NCBI RefSeq assembly: GCF_033568475.1
Contig: NC_133122.1
Location: 17,664,206-17,728,205 of the forward strand
From: Henckelia pumila
Lineage: Eukaryota > Streptophyta > Magnoliopsida > Lamiales > Gesneriaceae
DNA length: 64,000 bases
Direction of reading: 5' to 3'
Positions 48,615-61,750 of this stretch are shown in pieces. Within the stretch, counting starts at the first letter, position 1; each line of letters begins with the position of its first letter. The position numbers and the translations under genes were made by a program. Below the pieces are notes generated by a model. It worked only from the letters and a program-made list of their open reading frames with translations. It made no database searches and was not told where the DNA came from.

Positions 48615-51600
48615 TCAAAAATACAAAGCAAACAACTCAGGATATTCTGCTCGCATACGACTCTCAGTTTCCCAAGTTGCTTCTTCAACGCCTCGGCGCT
48701 GCCACTGTACCATCACAAGTGGTATAGTCTTGTTCCGAAGAATTTTCTCCTTCCTGTCTAGGATACAAATTGGTCGTTCAACAAAAGACAGATCTGGCTC
48801 TAGCTGAATATCAGTAGACTGAATCACATGAGATTCATCAGCTATGTACTGTCGAAGCAACGACACATGAAAAACATTGTGTATACTGGAAAGAGATGGC
48901 GGTAAAGCCAAACGATAAGCAACATCTCCGATCTTCTCCAGTATTTGGAAAGGCCCAATGTAACGAGGAGACAACTTGCCTTTCACACCGAATCTCATCA
49001 CCTTCCTGAAAGGTGATACTCGCAGAAAAACATTTTCACCAGGCTCAAACTGAAGTGGCCTGCGGCGAATATTCGCATAACTGGCTTGTCTATCTTGAGC
49101 AACTTTGATCCTATGCTTGATCAAATCTACTTTGTCTACAATCTGCTGCACCAATTCAGGACCCTCGACTTGCCGTTCCCCGATTTCATCCCAGAATAAC
49201 GGAGTACGACACCGTCGACCATACAATGCCTCGAAAGGTGCCATATCAATACTACGATGATAACTGTTATTGTAGGCAAATTCAATCAAAGGTAGCTGAT
49301 CCTGCCAAGATAAACCAAAGTCCATGACAGAAGAACGTAGCATATCCTCCAGCGTACGAATAGTGCGCTCTGACTGCCCATCAGTCTCCGGATGATACGC
49401 AGTGCTCAAACTTAGAGTGGTACCCAACGCCTCCTGAAAACTACCCCAAAAACGTGAGGTAAATCGTGGGTCTCTATCACTGACTATGCTTATTGGAATC
49501 CCATGTAATCGCACTATCTCCTGGATGTATAAACGTGTCATGCGATCATAAGAATACTCCCGGTTGTAAGGAATAAAGTGTGCTGATTTCGTCAAACGGT
49601 CAACAACGACCCAAATAGCATCACACTGACGTGACGTCATAGGTAAGTAGGTGACAAAATCCATAGTTACGTGCTCCCACTTCCATTCGGGAATCTCAAG
49701 ATTCTGCAGTAATCCACCTGGTCGTCGATGTTCAGCCTTGACCTGTTGACAAACCAAACATCTCGAAACAAACTGATAAACACTTCGCTTCATTCCCTTC
49801 CACCAGAATCTAGTTCGCAAGTCCTTATACATTTTCATACTTCCAGGATGAACTGATAATCGACTCCTGTGAGCTTGAGATAGAATATCATTCCTGAGAT
49901 CCGCAACATTAGGTACAACCACTCTATTGGATAGGCACAATAAACCATCTGCCTGAAAATGGAATCCAGATGTATTAACTCCATTGGCTAGACGTGCCAA
50001 TCGCTGAGTCTTAACATCAGATATCTGAGCATCTTTGATCCGAGAATACAATGCTGGCTCAGATAGAATAGTATACAAACGAATCCCATTCCTCCCTTTC
50101 TTGTGCTTGAGCGTAAAACTCAATGAACAGCACTCTTGAATCATATGAGATATTTCATTAGTCTGAAGTGCAGACAGTCTCACGTGCCGACTCAAGGCAT
50201 CAGCAGTAAGATTAGCAGAACCTGGATGATATTTGATTTCACAATCATAATCCTTCAGGAGATCCATCCAGCGTCTCTGTCGCATATTCAACTCTGCCTG
50301 AGTGAATAAATACTTCAAACTCTTGTGATCCGTAAATATCTCAAATTTCTCGCCATAAAGATAATGTCTCCAAATCTTGAGCGCAAATACAATGGCGGCT
50401 AACTCGAGATCATGCACTGGATAATTACTCTCATGCAACTTCAACTGTCGAGAAGCATAGGCAATAACATGTCCATGCTGTGTCAAAACACATCCTAACC
50501 TCTGACCAGAGGCATCAGTATAGACAACATAACCTCCTGATCCAGAAGGTAGAGCTAGCACAGGTGCAGTAGTAAGACGTCTACGCAGCTCGTGAAATGA
50601 CTCCTCACAATCCGAGGACCAAATGAAGGCAACATCTTTCCGTGTAAGCTGAGTCAAAGGCCTGGCCAACTGTGAAAAATTCTCGATGAACCGACGGTAA
50701 TATCCCGCTAGACCCAAGAAACTACGAATCTCAGCAACCGTCGTCGGTCGAGACCAGTTCAGCACTGCCTCTATCTTACTAGGATCAACAGATATCCCTT
50801 CATTAGAAATCACATGACCGAGAAATACTACCCGATCAAGCCAGAATTCACACTTGCTTAATTTTGCATATAGCTGCTTATCTCGCAACGTCTGTAGAAC
50901 AATTCTCAAATGCTGTGCATGCTCATCCTTGTCATGAGAATAGACAAGAATATCATCTATGAAGACGATGACAAATCTATCCAGATAATCTCGAAATACC
51001 TGATTCATCAGATTCATAAAGACTGCCGGTGCATTCGTCAAACCGAATGGCATCACCAGAAACTCATAATGTCCGTATCTGGTCCTGAAAGCAGTCGTAG
51101 ATATATCTGAGTCTCGTACCCGCATCTGATGGTATCCAGATCTCAGATCTATCTTCGAATAAACAGAAGTACCCTGTAGTTGATCGAACAGATCATCAAT
51201 CCGCGGCAAAGGATACTTATTCTTGATGGTGACACGATTCAACTGCCTGTAATCAATACATAATCGCATCGATCCATCCTTCTTTTTGACAAACAAAACA
51301 GGTGCTCCCCACGGAGAAACACTCGGACGAATATATCCCTTATCAAGTAGATCTTGCAACTGCTGTTTCAATTCCCTCATCTCTGACGGTGCCAGACGAT
51401 AAGGTGCTCGGGATATAGGCGTAGTTCCTGGTACTAGATCAATACCAAATTCAACCTCTCGAACCGGAGGAAAACCAGGAATCTCATCAGGGAATACGTC
51501 AGGAAACTTGCTGACAACCGGTAGCTGATCAATACCCGTACTACTCATGGACATATCAACTGCATAGATGAGGTAGCCCTCCCCACCTGACTCCAAGACA

Positions 51601-53078
51601 TGACATGCCTTCAGAGCCGAAACAAGTGGCATCGGAGGTCGCGCACCCTCACCATAAAAGTACCAACTATCACCCTCAACGGGATGAAACTGTACCAGAC
51701 GCTGATAACAATCCACAGTAGCGTGATACAAAGTCAGCATATCTATTCCCAAGATACAGTCAAAATCCATCATCGCTAATATCATCAAATTAGCCGATAA
51801 CACATTACCCTCAAACTCAAGAAGGCAACCCATCACTAGACGCTTAGTTACTACCTCCTGCTCCAACGGAGTAGATACAACTAAATCCATATCTAATGAT
51901 ACATAAGGTAATCTATGTCTCTTAACGAAGAGACTAGAAATAAAGGAATGCGATGCTCCCGTATCAATTAATACAAGTGCAGGAATACCACATAACAAGA
52001 AGTTACCTGCCAACATGCGATCGCTTCCCTCAGTAGCCTGCTCCTGAGACAGAGCAAACACCTGCCCTTGAGTCTGGGGACGATAACCAGAAGAACTCTG
52101 TGGTGCTGGCTGCTGACGTGGAAAAATAGAAGCTTGAGATCCAACTTGTGATCCCGATCCACTAGCAGAACTCATGCGCTGAGGACAATCTCTCCGCAGA
52201 TGTCCCTGCTGACCACAAATATAACACGCCCCAGTAGCTCTCCGACATGAAGCTGCAGGATGCTTCCCACCACAGTGGCTACAAAACTCCTCCTCCTTCT
52301 TCTTCTTCCCAAAGCGGAAAGTACCTCGCGAACCACGAGAACCAGACGAAGTAGTAGGAGTAGAAGAAGACGTAGGTACAGATGGCACAACAGATTGAGC
52401 TCGAGGCTCAATAAATCCACTAGGCTGTGCTGGCATCATCAACTGTCCACGCCTGTTGCTGGTCTCCACAAGACGGCAACGGTTCACCAAAGTCTCATAA
52501 GACACCGGGTCATCACAGACGACAACTTGTGCGTAGATATCTTGGTTCAGGCCTTGCAGAAAGATATCATATTTCGACGCATCACTCTCATTGATATGAG
52601 GACTGAAAGGTAGCAGATCAAGAAATCGCTGTTGATACTGATCAATAGTCATTGATCCTTGCCTCAAAGTAAGCAACTCCATAGATCGTGCTTGGCGAAC
52701 AGCCGGAGGAAAATATAATTTCTGAAACTCCCGACAGAAATCCCCCCAAGTCACCTGTCCTCTCTCAGTACATGCCTGAGCAACCTTGGCATCCCACCAA
52801 AAACGTGCTCTATCCTCTAGAACGAATTCTAAAACTTCCAGTTTCTGCTCCTCAGTACACTCGAAAGCTCGGAACGTGCTCTCAAGTTTAGACATCCAGC
52901 TTCTAGCTTGTTCAGGATTCTCGCCTCCCACTAAGGGTTTCGGTCCTACCTGCATAAACTTATTAATAGTATAGCGACGTCGACCCTCATGAGGACGATG
53001 TTGATCATCCTGATGATGATGGCGACGATGATGATGACCACCTCCCTGGCCAACACTACCGTGACTCTCGTCAGCCAT
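48615..53078 (-). CDS. Gypsy gag-pol polyprotein with C-terminal chromodomain (1487 aa)
   Basis: One uninterrupted frame. The start chosen is MADESHGS (ATG at 53078); an upstream in-frame ATG at 53147 would add 23 hydrophobic residues of leader. A His-rich N-terminus is followed by retrotransposon gag ([17 protein letters not shown]), zinc knuckle [14 protein letters not shown] and protease [12 protein letters not shown] has [24 protein letters not shown] and FIDDILVYS. RNase H has [10 protein letters not shown] and [10 protein letters not shown]. Integrase has an HHCC finger (CLVCQQVK) and DDE residues ([24 protein letters not shown]). The tail ends [10 protein letters not shown]...[19 protein letters not shown], a chromodomain of the Tekay type that directs integration to marked chromatin. 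RT before integrase fixes it as Gypsy. Confidence 0.95.
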   Translation of the reverse strand: MADESHGSVGQGGGHHHRRHHHQDDQHRPHEGRRRYTINKFMQVGPKPLVGGENPEQARSWMSKLESTFRAFECTEEQKLEVLEFVLEDRARFWWDAKVAQACTERGQVTWGDFCREFQKLYFPPAVRQARSMELLTLRQGSMTIDQYQQRFLDLLPFSPHINESDASKYDIFLQGLNQDIYAQVVVCDDPVSYETLVNRCRLVETSNRRGQLMMPAQPSGFIEPRAQSVVPSVPTSSSTPTTSSGSRGSRGTFRFGKKKKEEEFCSHCGGKHPAASCRRATGACYICGQQGHLRRDCPQRMSSASGSGSQVGSQASIFPRQQPAPQSSSGYRPQTQGQVFALSQEQATEGSDRMLAGNFLLCGIPALVLIDTGASHSFISSLFVKRHRLPYVSLDMDLVVSTPLEQEVVTKRLVMGCLLEFEGNVLSANLMILAMMDFDCILGIDMLTLYHATVDCYQRLVQFHPVEGDSWYFYGEGARPPMPLVSALKACHVLESGGEGYLIYAVDMSMSSTGIDQLPVVSKFPDVFPDEIPGFPPVREVEFGIDLVPGTTPISRAPYRLAPSEMRELKQQLQDLLDKGYIRPSVSPWGAPVLFVKKKDGSMRLCIDYRQLNRVTIKNKYPLPRIDDLFDQLQGTSVYSKIDLRSGYHQMRVRDSDISTTAFRTRYGHYEFLVMPFGLTNAPAVFMNLMNQVFRDYLDRFVIVFIDDILVYSHDKDEHAQHLRIVLQTLRDKQLYAKLSKCEFWLDRVVFLGHVISNEGISVDPSKIEAVLNWSRPTTVAEIRSFLGLAGYYRRFIENFSQLARPLTQLTRKDVAFIWSSDCEESFHELRRRLTTAPVLALPSGSGGYVVYTDASGQRLGCVLTQHGHVIAYASRQLKLHESNYPVHDLELAAIVFALKIWRHYLYGEKFEIFTDHKSLKYLFTQAELNMRQRRWMDLLKDYDCEIKYHPGSANLTADALSRHVRLSALQTNEISHMIQECCSLSFTLKHKKGRNGIRLYTILSEPALYSRIKDAQISDVKTQRLARLANGVNTSGFHFQADGLLCLSNRVVVPNVADLRNDILSQAHRSRLSVHPGSMKMYKDLRTRFWWKGMKRSVYQFVSRCLVCQQVKAEHRRPGGLLQNLEIPEWKWEHVTMDFVTYLPMTSRQCDAIWVVVDRLTKSAHFIPYNREYSYDRMTRLYIQEIVRLHGIPISIVSDRDPRFTSRFWGSFQEALGTTLSLSTAYHPETDGQSERTIRTLEDMLRSSVMDFGLSWQDQLPLIEFAYNNSYHRSIDMAPFEALYGRRCRTPLFWDEIGERQVEGPELVQQIVDKVDLIKHRIKVAQDRQASYANIRRRPLQFEPGENVFLRVSPFRKVMRFGVKGKLSPRYIGPFQILEKIGDVAYRLALPPSLSSIHNVFHVSLLRQYIADESHVIQSTDIQLEPDLSFVERPICILDRKEKILRNKTIPLVMVQWQRRGVEEATWETESRMRAEYPELFALYF

Positions 53079-53187
53079 ATCCTGAAAAGAATTGCACATT
53101 AAAATCCCAAATGCGCAAGAATTACTCAAGACTAAACTAAATCCCAAGTACTAATCCCAAAATCTATGCATGCTCTGATACCAAAAA

Positions 53188-54623
53188 TATAGTGACCCTG
53201 CATGGAATCACCTACTAACTGGCAACTAATAGCATGCATTAAACTTAATACAGCAAAATACTTAACAGAGTAAAAACGTGCGGAAACATAATCCATAATT
53301 TACATATCAGCTTAGTAATATAATCCAGACTTAAATCTGTAGTGATACAACCAAATCGAAATTCTTAAAAGTAAACATTATACAGCTAATAAATCGTGCT
53401 GTATAAAAACTTTCAAAGCTCCTGCTCTCTAGTCCTGCCTTGAACTACCAGCTCCGTCCATCCTGCGACCTGCCCCATGGAATAGGGTGTCCAAGATAAC
53501 AACTAGGACGTGAGCGCTACGCCCAGTACATAGACATGAGTAAACATATGTATATAATGCATGCAACATGATGACTGGTACAGGGTCATCTGAAAAGTCA
53601 TGCTCAGAACCGGCGCCATATGAGTGCTGCCACCGCACGGATCAACCTCTGGGTGCAACCACACTCGTCTAGTACACCAGAGTAGACAGACATAAATGCC
53701 CCCGCCGTCGTGGTACTCTCAGTGACAGACTATCGAGTATAGAGCTGAGCGGCTCTATAGTCAGGTATAACAAGGTATAGGCTCAACGTGTATATGCACA
53801 TGACATATGGATATAGAAAGCGGTAAATCATATATCATGCCATATAATAATGCCAAATAAATGCAACATATAAACATGTATACTCGCTGGCAATCTCAGT
53901 CAATGTGTACGTACCTCTAGGCTAGTTCAAGTAAAGTAGATCCTAGGTTCCAAGCTTATATTCAAAAGTTCACCGTATCACTACATAAATTCTATAAGCC
54001 TTAACTAAGCTAATAAGTACTCCCAAAACTTAAATAGATTCCCGGACCATACCTTCGTCCGTAGTTAGCCCTTTGGAGTCGCTAGTCCCGGATGACTATA
54101 ACCACACCTTGGTTATTCCAGAACCTCTATTATAACCGATAGGGCCCTCAAGTGTATATCTCACACTATATAACTGAAGAAGGAAACTCGGGAATTCGTA
54201 ATTGAAAATGAACTCTGAACGGCCCTATTTATAGCCAAATTTCTCGTCCAGGATCGGAACTTCTGATTTCGGGATCGGAGCTTCCGATCCAGCTCATTGC
54301 GTGCATGTCTGCCACGCCAGGATCGGAACTTCCGATCTACAGATCGGAGCTTTCGATCTGTTCTATGATCGACACTTGTCAAAACTTACGACTGAGTCAT
54401 CGATCATTTCTGGCAGCTGGGGATCGGAACTTCCGTTCCAGGATCGGAGCTTACTATCCGGGATCGGAGCTTACTATCTGGGATCGGAACTTACTATCCG
54501 GCCCAAAATTAAAAAGCCCAAATTTTACTTCTGAAGTCCAATAACACTCCGAAATTGGTTAAATACCAACCCTTAATCATGTTTAACATATTATTATCTT
54601 AAAATGGTATCTGGGTTACTACA
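53188..54623 (-). repeat. 5' LTR of the Gypsy element
   Basis: 1436 bp, with TATA box (minus TATAAATA) at 54226-54233 and the GATCGG array at 54251-54498. The first dinucleotide has mutated from TG to TA. Confidence 0.95.
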
Positions 54624-54628
54624 GGAAG

Positions 54629-55654
54629 TAAATTCACAAAATTAAGATACTGATTTTATTAAATTTATCATCGAACTGAGAGATCACTGGTTCCGATAAA
54701 GTTCTCCAATCATCTCATAGATTTATGGATTGGATATATAGAATATATTTGTTTTGGGTAATTTTCGTGATTCTTATTCGAAATCATGTTGAATATGAGG
54801 TGTTGGCTAGCACCCATAAAATATCAAATCCTTTAAGGCACACATGCAAGCTAGCTTCAAAAATGCACACTTTCTTGATTTTACTGTCCTAATGGCTTTG
54901 GCTTATTGGCACCAAATTGTAAGAGCAACCAAAGTATAGAATAGTTTCATCAAATGCCCAACTGGAAAATGACTTAGAAGAAGGGGAGTACGACTCCTGT
55001 GAGACCGTCTCATGGATTTTGATCCGTGAAACGAATCAACCCAACAAAAAAAATTATCGGTCCAATTTGTAATTGACCCATATTCTATTCTCCGCTTCAT
55101 TATCTTCCTTGTATCCTCTCATTCGTTCTCACCTTCTTCTCTCAATCGCTCAATGGATATTCTCACCTTTAATCACTTCTCTCAATTGCTCAATCGACCT
55201 TCTCTATTCACTCAATCGCTCAGTCGATCTTATCGCTTCACTCAATCTGCAGAATTTGAGAACAAAATCGAAATTTTAGGTTACATATCGTTTTTATTGT
55301 CAAAAGTTGGTTTTTTTTAATCCTTTTTTGTTAATCCTCTTCCAACTTATGCGAGGATTTTGGTTCAACAAGCAAGGAGCGAAGTGATGGATTTTGCATT
55401 ATATATGGCTATGAAATGCCTGTTGATGCATTGGCGCGATGGAATGTTGATTTTGTTTAAGGGATAGTATGATGATTTGATACTTATTTTGATTTATTGA
55501 TTCTCCTTTGCTTTTTTTATTTGATTCTATATTCTACTTTCTTCAGTCGAAATTAATTTGTTGGCCAAAAAATCTGGATGACTCAAAATAATTATATTAT
55601 ATTATAATCGGGTTACTGTGCGAGAAATCAATTGTCCTTTCCATAGAATAATTA
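54629..55654. other. Spacer with a partial MITE and a short CTCAATCG-rich repeat
   Basis: No gene. At 54991-55010 is ACTCCTGTGAGACCGTCTCA, the terminal motif of the MITE family at 32590 and 32842, but the other end is not seen. At 55140-55250 the word CTCAATCG/CTCAATTG recurs every 10-25 bases. The sequence right of the Gypsy target duplication continues that left of it. Confidence 0.55.
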
Positions 55655-58600
55655 CTCAAATTCGGAATTTGATTGGTTACATGTTGGATTGTCTAAATTG
55701 CAAGTTGACTGTGAGTTTCACCAATTAATATGGTATGCAATGTTCTTTAATTTTATTTTTATATCCGCGCATATATATATATATATATATTTGAAGAAAA
55801 CCAAGTTCATTAATTCAAAATGTCTTGCATTACAAGAATCAATGAAATATGGAGTTACTCCATTACACCATTCTAAACTAAAAAGTAACAAAAAGGCTTC
55901 CCGAGCAAGAAGATGCGCTACTCGGTTCACCGTTCTATTCATATGTTGGAAAAATATGAAATTATCCAGCTCCAATATTGAATCTCCAACACTAAAACCC
56001 CATTCGGGTCCAAATATTCTGCTGTGCTTTTGTTGACTTCAATTGCTTGTAATGAATCATAGAAAATACATGCCTCGTTAAGGTCAAGCCTTAGACACGT
56101 ATGCATATTGTATCTGATTGCAAGAAGCTCTACACCTTTCACTGAATCAGAGTTCTTCAAAACACTAGTTGATGCAACCTGGACTGTTCCGCTAGAATTC
56201 CTAATCACTGCTCCCACACTCCACCTGTTGTTATTCACTTCAAACAATGCATCCAAATCTAATCTTAATTTATGCTTACTGGTCAACTCCATTTCTGTTC
56301 ACTCAAACTCTTCTGGTTCAGGGCACCATTACTATATTTATCTGTTCGATGGAAGGCTTCCAGAAAATAACCAGGCCTCTATTGTAAACTCAGATTTGTT
56401 TCTCAAAGGATCATGACTACGCTTACAGGTTTCTGTATATATCGCCCAACATGTAATCGCAAATAATTCAAATTTCTCACCCTTAACTCTGTTCAACAGT
56501 ACCAAAACAATATCAATGAAGCTTGCATCAGATAATTTTTTCAGAACACTCCAAAGTACTGAACTCCTCCATATGTTTTGGATTACCGGGCAAAACAACA
56601 ACACATGGAAGTAGTAGCATGATATATTTTACACAGTTCACAAATGCCATTAACAGGAACACGGTGTGCTAACAGATTCATCGATGATGAAATATAATTC
56701 AAAGAAGCACGCCATAAGAAAATACGGACCTTTGGTGGAAGCTTAAGATTCCAGAGCATTTTCCACTAGCCATGGAGAGGTTGTTTTGACTGAAAATCTG
56801 GAGGTGCCTCGCTATTAATCTCCATAAGATACCCTTCTTTAACTGAATATTTTCCATCCTTGCTACCTTTTCAAAACTTTTTATCATCACACCCCCTCCG
56901 ATTCAATAGGATATTAAGGATTGCTTAGATTTCATCCGGAGGAAAATATTCTTAGCATTTGTTCATCCCAGAACCAACCTTCCAAGATATAATGTGCTAC
57001 TTTGTTATAAAAATTCAGTGACCTTCAAGATCAACTTTTGAAAGAGTGCAACTCCGGAATCCATGGATACTGGAAAGCCAGAAGTAATTGCCCATTACCA
57101 ACTCTCCAACATAATCTTTTATTCATGAGATCTCTTCCCCAAATCAGTGAGCGCCACACATAGGATGCATTAGAACCCATTCTTGCATTCATTATATAAG
57201 TGAAATTCTTGAAATATTTTCTTTTGAGCATTCGTGCCATAAGAGAATTCGGTCTTTGAATAATCTTCCACACGTGCTTTGCCAACAACGCTTTGTTAAA
57301 AGCGGTTAACTTTCTGAAAACCATACCCGTTTTTCCTTTAAGTTTACACATATTCTCCCATTTCATCCAATGCATTCCTCTATTATCTCCTTTGTCGTTC
57401 CACCATAATTTTGCATAAATTTGCTCAATCCTCTTACACAATTCTGATGGAAGCCTTAAAAAAAACATCGCATATAATGGTATTGCTTGTAGCACAGATT
57501 TGATATGTACCTCTCGACCAACCATAGAAAACAGCTTTGGAATCTAGCCTTGAGTTTTCTTGCTAATTCTTTCTCTAGTGTAATCAAACTAGAGTTTTTT
57601 TCTCAAGGAAAATGTAGGCAAACCTAAATATAAATCATGACTTTTCACCACTGGAATTGTGAGAATCTCCTGGATGCATTCCACAACCTGCGCAAATTTG
57701 CCCGGACTAAAAGTTAGCGCCGATTTATTGAAATTTACAATTTCCCCGATGCACTTTCATACATTTGGATACAGTTCTGAACCTGCAAACAATTATCTTT
57801 CGTTTCCTTGAAGAATACTAGACTGTCGTCTGCAAAAAATATGTGAGAAATAATAGGACTAGAATTAGCCACCTTCACCCCTCGAATCAATCTCCTATCG
57901 ATAGTTTGGTGATAATATTTGATAATCCTTGCGCACGAATGGCGAAGAGATATTGGGACAGTGGATCTCTCCGCTTAGTCCCCACTTGGGATGAATAATG
58001 TCATAGATAGACTGATTTATCTTGAAAGAATATGAGACTGTGGATACACATCTCATGATCAATCTCACCCAGTTCTCATTGAATCCCAATTTCAGCATTA
58101 TCATCTCTAGAAACTTCCACTCCACCCTATCATAGGCTTTACTCATATCCAATTTCAATGCCTCAAAGCTCGATTTTTCTCTTCGATTGTTTTAAGTGCA
58201 TGCATTCAAAACCCACCAAAACATTATATAAAATTAATTATCTTCCGGGAATGAAAGCACTTTGATACTTTTCAATAATTTGCTTAAGTATTGGCCGAAC
58301 TCTATTAGTAATTGTTCTAGCCACTATCTTGTAACATGTGTTGCACAAGCTGATGGGCCTAAAAGCTGATGGTTGAACTCTATTTATTCTCATTTGTATT
58401 TTTAAAAAAAAATTGAAAACATCAACAAATATATCTCAACATGAAAAATTATATTTGAAAAACATTTTTTATTTAAAAAATCAAATCCAAAAAGATTTTA
58501 TAAAATTTTTTATAAAAACTATATTTGAAAAACATTTTTAATTAAAAAAAATCAAAATCAAAATATTTTATAAAATTTTATAAAAACTATGTTTGAAGAA

Positions 58601-58966
58601 TATTTTTATTAAAAAAATCAAATTCAAAAACATTTTATAAAAAATTTATCCACGCATAGTTTAACTGTTGTTTACATATCACTGGAAACAATTTTAAGAT
58701 ATTTTCTCGAGATAATCTAATAAATTCGACGAAATAACACTGCATGATTGCAGGGCCAGTAAATACACCAAAAAAAAAATTACCAGACCCAAGTACTTTC
58801 GAGACACATCTGTAATCAACTAGTAAATCACATATTGAACCTTCAATTGTTTTCTAAGTTGGTATTATCAAAATCCCACATCACTCCTAATATTAACAAG
58901 AAAACAATCAATTCACGGGGGTGATAACCCATGCAACAAAAATCACAAAGACCAAACTAGATTTTT
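55655..58966. repeat. Duplicated segment, copy 2 (3.31 kb)
   Basis: Direct-orientation copy of 33195-34331 plus 43796-45957. The match covers the LINE and non-LINE flanks on both sides: TTGATTGGTTACATGTTG at the left and ACAAAGACCAA(A/C)CTAGATTTTTA at the right. Near 56806 it reads GGAGGTGCCTCGCTATTAAT, the empty site of the Copia insertion in copy 1. Confidence 0.75.
55800..58384 (-). mobile_element. LINE, 5'-truncated, second copy
   Basis: Minus-strand frames give, 5' to 3': FRPISLCNTCYKIVARTITN near 58290-58360, KAYDRVEWKFLEMIMLKLGF (57895-58158), the catalytic FADDSLVFFKE near 57805-57845, HIKSVLQAIPLYAMFFLRLP with LWWNDKGDNRGMHW (57031-57525), the zf-RVT region (56699-56890) and RNase H (CIFYDSLQAIEV, VAHLLAREAF; 55939-56292 and 55718-55975). 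The catalytic FADD is preserved, but shifts break the frame. Truncation is at the same base as in copy 1, which supports duplication of the locus over two insertions. Confidence 0.8.
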
Positions 58967-60000
58967 ATGATGCCAATACCTCCAGTCCTCAATACCCGTT
59001 TACAAACTCTTTCAGTAAATCTATCCGATATAGTTACCTATAGTTTACGGTGTAAATACGATTACATCTACATAATAGATTGAAGCCCAGAACAAACACA
59101 AAAATGTATTTTTTAGGCAAGACTGAATAAATTAATTTGAACTTGTGCAACTAAACTTTATAATTCCATCACACTCCATGTCATATGAAGTAGAAGTGCA
59201 ACAACATTAAATTTTCAATTCTATATATTGTTATAATCAACTTTTGGAACCAAAACAGCCCTATAACCATCAATGACCGAAAAATTACACACACCAAAAC
59301 CTGCAGAGTACAAACTATAAGTGGAAAATACTTTATCTGGATCCTATAAACCAAGAAAATCGCAATACATCCTTGTCTCAACCGAAAAACAAGTCAATAT
59401 ATATCTTCAAAATAATTTCCCCACACCCCCAGAATTTGAGAATTTAAACAAATGAAACAAAAGTCAATTCGTGCAAATTAAATTAGTTTAAAAAATATAG
59501 TAGCTTCAAGCGAACTAGTTTCTAATTCTCGTAGAAGCAAACTGGAAGCAAATCACCATGACACAATTTTCCCAAGACAACAGGTTTCCAAATTGCAGAA
59601 TACTGAAGAAATGTGGCACAATAATTCTGAAAATAAATATCAACTTATAGTCAAGAAAATTAAGCAGCGTATGATTCCCCATAATTGTAATCTCTGTCTT
59701 AGGTACCAGAAAATTGAGATTCCAGTATTTCACTAAGGCATGTTCAAAATAACAAAGGAAACTAAGAGGTTTATGAACCAGCGTGCCCAGTGATGCCAAA
59801 CATATGTGTATGATTCCCCATAACTGTAAAATATGTGACATCTATGTATTAAGCAGCGTATGATTCCCCATAACTGTAAAATACGTGGCATCCGTGTCTT
59901 GAACGTCTCTATTGATTGCTTTGGATGAAATTGTAAGAAAATATGGCACATAATTAAAAATGAGATATATACGATGACGAAAGCGGTGACGACCGATGCT
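58967..60000. other. Intergenic DNA with a short minisatellite
   Basis: No gene supported. A unit containing GTATGATTCCCCATAA(C/T)TGTAA occurs three times at about 59667, 59807 and 59857. The last two units are about 50 bases apart and share AAAATA(T/C)GTG(A/G)CAT. Confidence 0.6.
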
Positions 60001-60336
60001 GCCATACTTGAACGTTGTGCATATGGCGTCTCACATTCAGAAAAGTGAGACACGCAACGCACACTTAGTTTGAATCTCGTGCTCCCGAACTCATTGATGG
60101 TATGAGAATTTGCCTATAAATACCGAGGCTCTTGAGGTCCCTAAATACACAACTCATAACAACACAAATACACCATCTGCGAGAGAGTTGGAGTGTTTAG
60201 AAGGCTTCAACTGGAGAGGAAAGCAGCACACTTACAAATTATTCGATGGCTGGAGGTAACGCTCGATCTTGCTTCCGCATATTATTTATCATGTTCATAT
60301 ATTGTATAAACATGATAATTGAGAAAACTCTAACAT
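60001..60336 (+). repeat. Probable 5' LTR end of a second Copia element
   Basis: The LTR 3' edge is placed at CTCTAACA (60329-60336), directly before the primer-binding site at 60339-60350 (TGGTATCAGAGT). A TATA box TATAAATA is at 60115-60122. The 5' edge of the LTR could not be fixed because the partner LTR lies outside the window; 60001 is only a guess. Confidence 0.5.
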
Positions 60337-61750
60337 TTGGTATCAGAGTCATGATACCTTTGCCTTGAATATTTGTTCTTGATTTTGCTGTGCTCGAACC
60401 TTTATACCGTGAACCTTCGAAAATTTGATTCTCAAATTTTGATATGCAAAATTTTTGTAAGCATGCATTGAGAATCTAAAAAGGATAAAAATTTTGGTAA
60501 ACCGAAAAGAAATTTTTTTAAAAAATAATTTTTGTCTGAATTTTTCGGAGAAGAAAGCTTTCTGTAAACTTTTAGAAGAGGTCGAAGGTTGAAGATGAAG
60601 TATCAATTGTGCATGTGAAAATTTTGAGATATATTCATGAACTTAATAAATGCTAGGGACAACCTTCACGTGAAAGGTTGTACCAATTCATTAAGATGTT
60701 AAGATATAATGCATACAACTTTGTCAGACATGAAGGAAATGAATTGAGAATTGTCTATTTGACAAAGCTGTCAGTTACAATTATTATTATTATTATTAAA
60801 ATAATTTGGGAAACAACTCTCAATTCTAAGTTTTGTCATTTCACTATACATGTTCAGGAATTAATTTTGCATGTTGAATATTATGTCAAATATTATGGTT
60901 TTTATTTGATTAACATGCAAAATTAATATTATGTTTGGCATTTATATTTTGAATTTTTAAATGCAATTATATTGGAGAATATTTTTTCTATCTCAATATT
61001 CACATTATGTTCATATTAAATTATTATTATGTTATCTATAATTTAATGTGAACAATTTATGTTAAAAATGTGAATAAAAATTTTGATAAAAATTTTTTTG
61101 GCATAAAGATTCACATTATAGAATTGAATAATAATTATGAGGTAACATTATAAAACATGATCTAAGGGAGTTTTTCACAGACCGATTTAAACTGCCTTGA
61201 CTTGCGACTGGTCTCCCTGATGAACGTTGCTCTGTCTAAGAAGATAGGTTTTTAAAGAGGCCTCACCCTACCTATCAACTGGGAGCACTCTTAGAAAGTG
61301 TCAATTATGTTACTACTTAATTATTATTATAAAAATTAAGTGAAGCCAAAATTTTTGTCTGGTGAACCGTATAATTTTAAATAATTAAGGTTTAGCCTCA
61401 GCACCCTTAATTATGCAAAATTATGCATTAAGTTGATTTGGATCACATAATGGAAATAAATTGTAATTAATTGCATAAATATGATGAATTTTACCCCACA
61501 GGGATATTTATTATATTTATGTGATTAATTAGAATAAAATATCAAAATTATATTTTTCTTAATTTACCCACAGGAGTTAAGGAAAATTATTTTTGATAGT
61601 TTTATTATAAAGTTACAGAAAAATCTTATTGAATTAAAACTTTAGTCCACAGGCAAGTTTTATGTCACTAGATTTTTATGACATGTTTTTTAAACATGAA
61701 ATTTACCTCAAAATTTTTAAGTAAATAAGCATATATATTTTTATGCAGTT
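60337..61750 (+). other. Leader of the second Copia element
   Basis: AT-rich untranslated leader between the primer-binding site and gag, with an (ATT)n stretch at 60781-60797 and many ATTAT words. No supportable frame. Confidence 0.5.

Larger units (their letters stand above)
47063..54623 (-). mobile_element. Complete Gypsy (chromovirus, Tekay/Del-like) LTR retrotransposon (7561 bp)
   Basis: LTRs are at 47063-48496 (3') and 53188-54623 (5'). The outer start is TGTAGTGACCC (mutated to TATAGTGACCC in the 5' LTR) and the end GGGTTACTACA, an inverted terminal pair. The target duplication is GGAAG at 47058-47062 and 54624-54628. The primer-binding site (minus TGGTATCAGAGC) is at 53172-53183, and the polypurine tract (minus AAAGGTGGGGAGAAT) is just inside the 3' LTR at 48497-48511. 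By eye the LTRs differ at a dozen or so sites, so this insertion is older than the Copia one. One open frame spans the interior, so the element may still be functional. Confidence 0.95.

Noticed and set aside
52172-52420. Leucine/arginine-rich 82-codon frame within the Gypsy element
   Set aside because: It is in another frame of the same strand as gag; a shadow frame.
58967-59020. Possible exon (RVCKRVLRTGG on the minus strand) abutting copy 2 of the duplicated segment
   Set aside because: Too short, and I recognise no family; mentioned because the other copy abuts a gene fragment at the same position.
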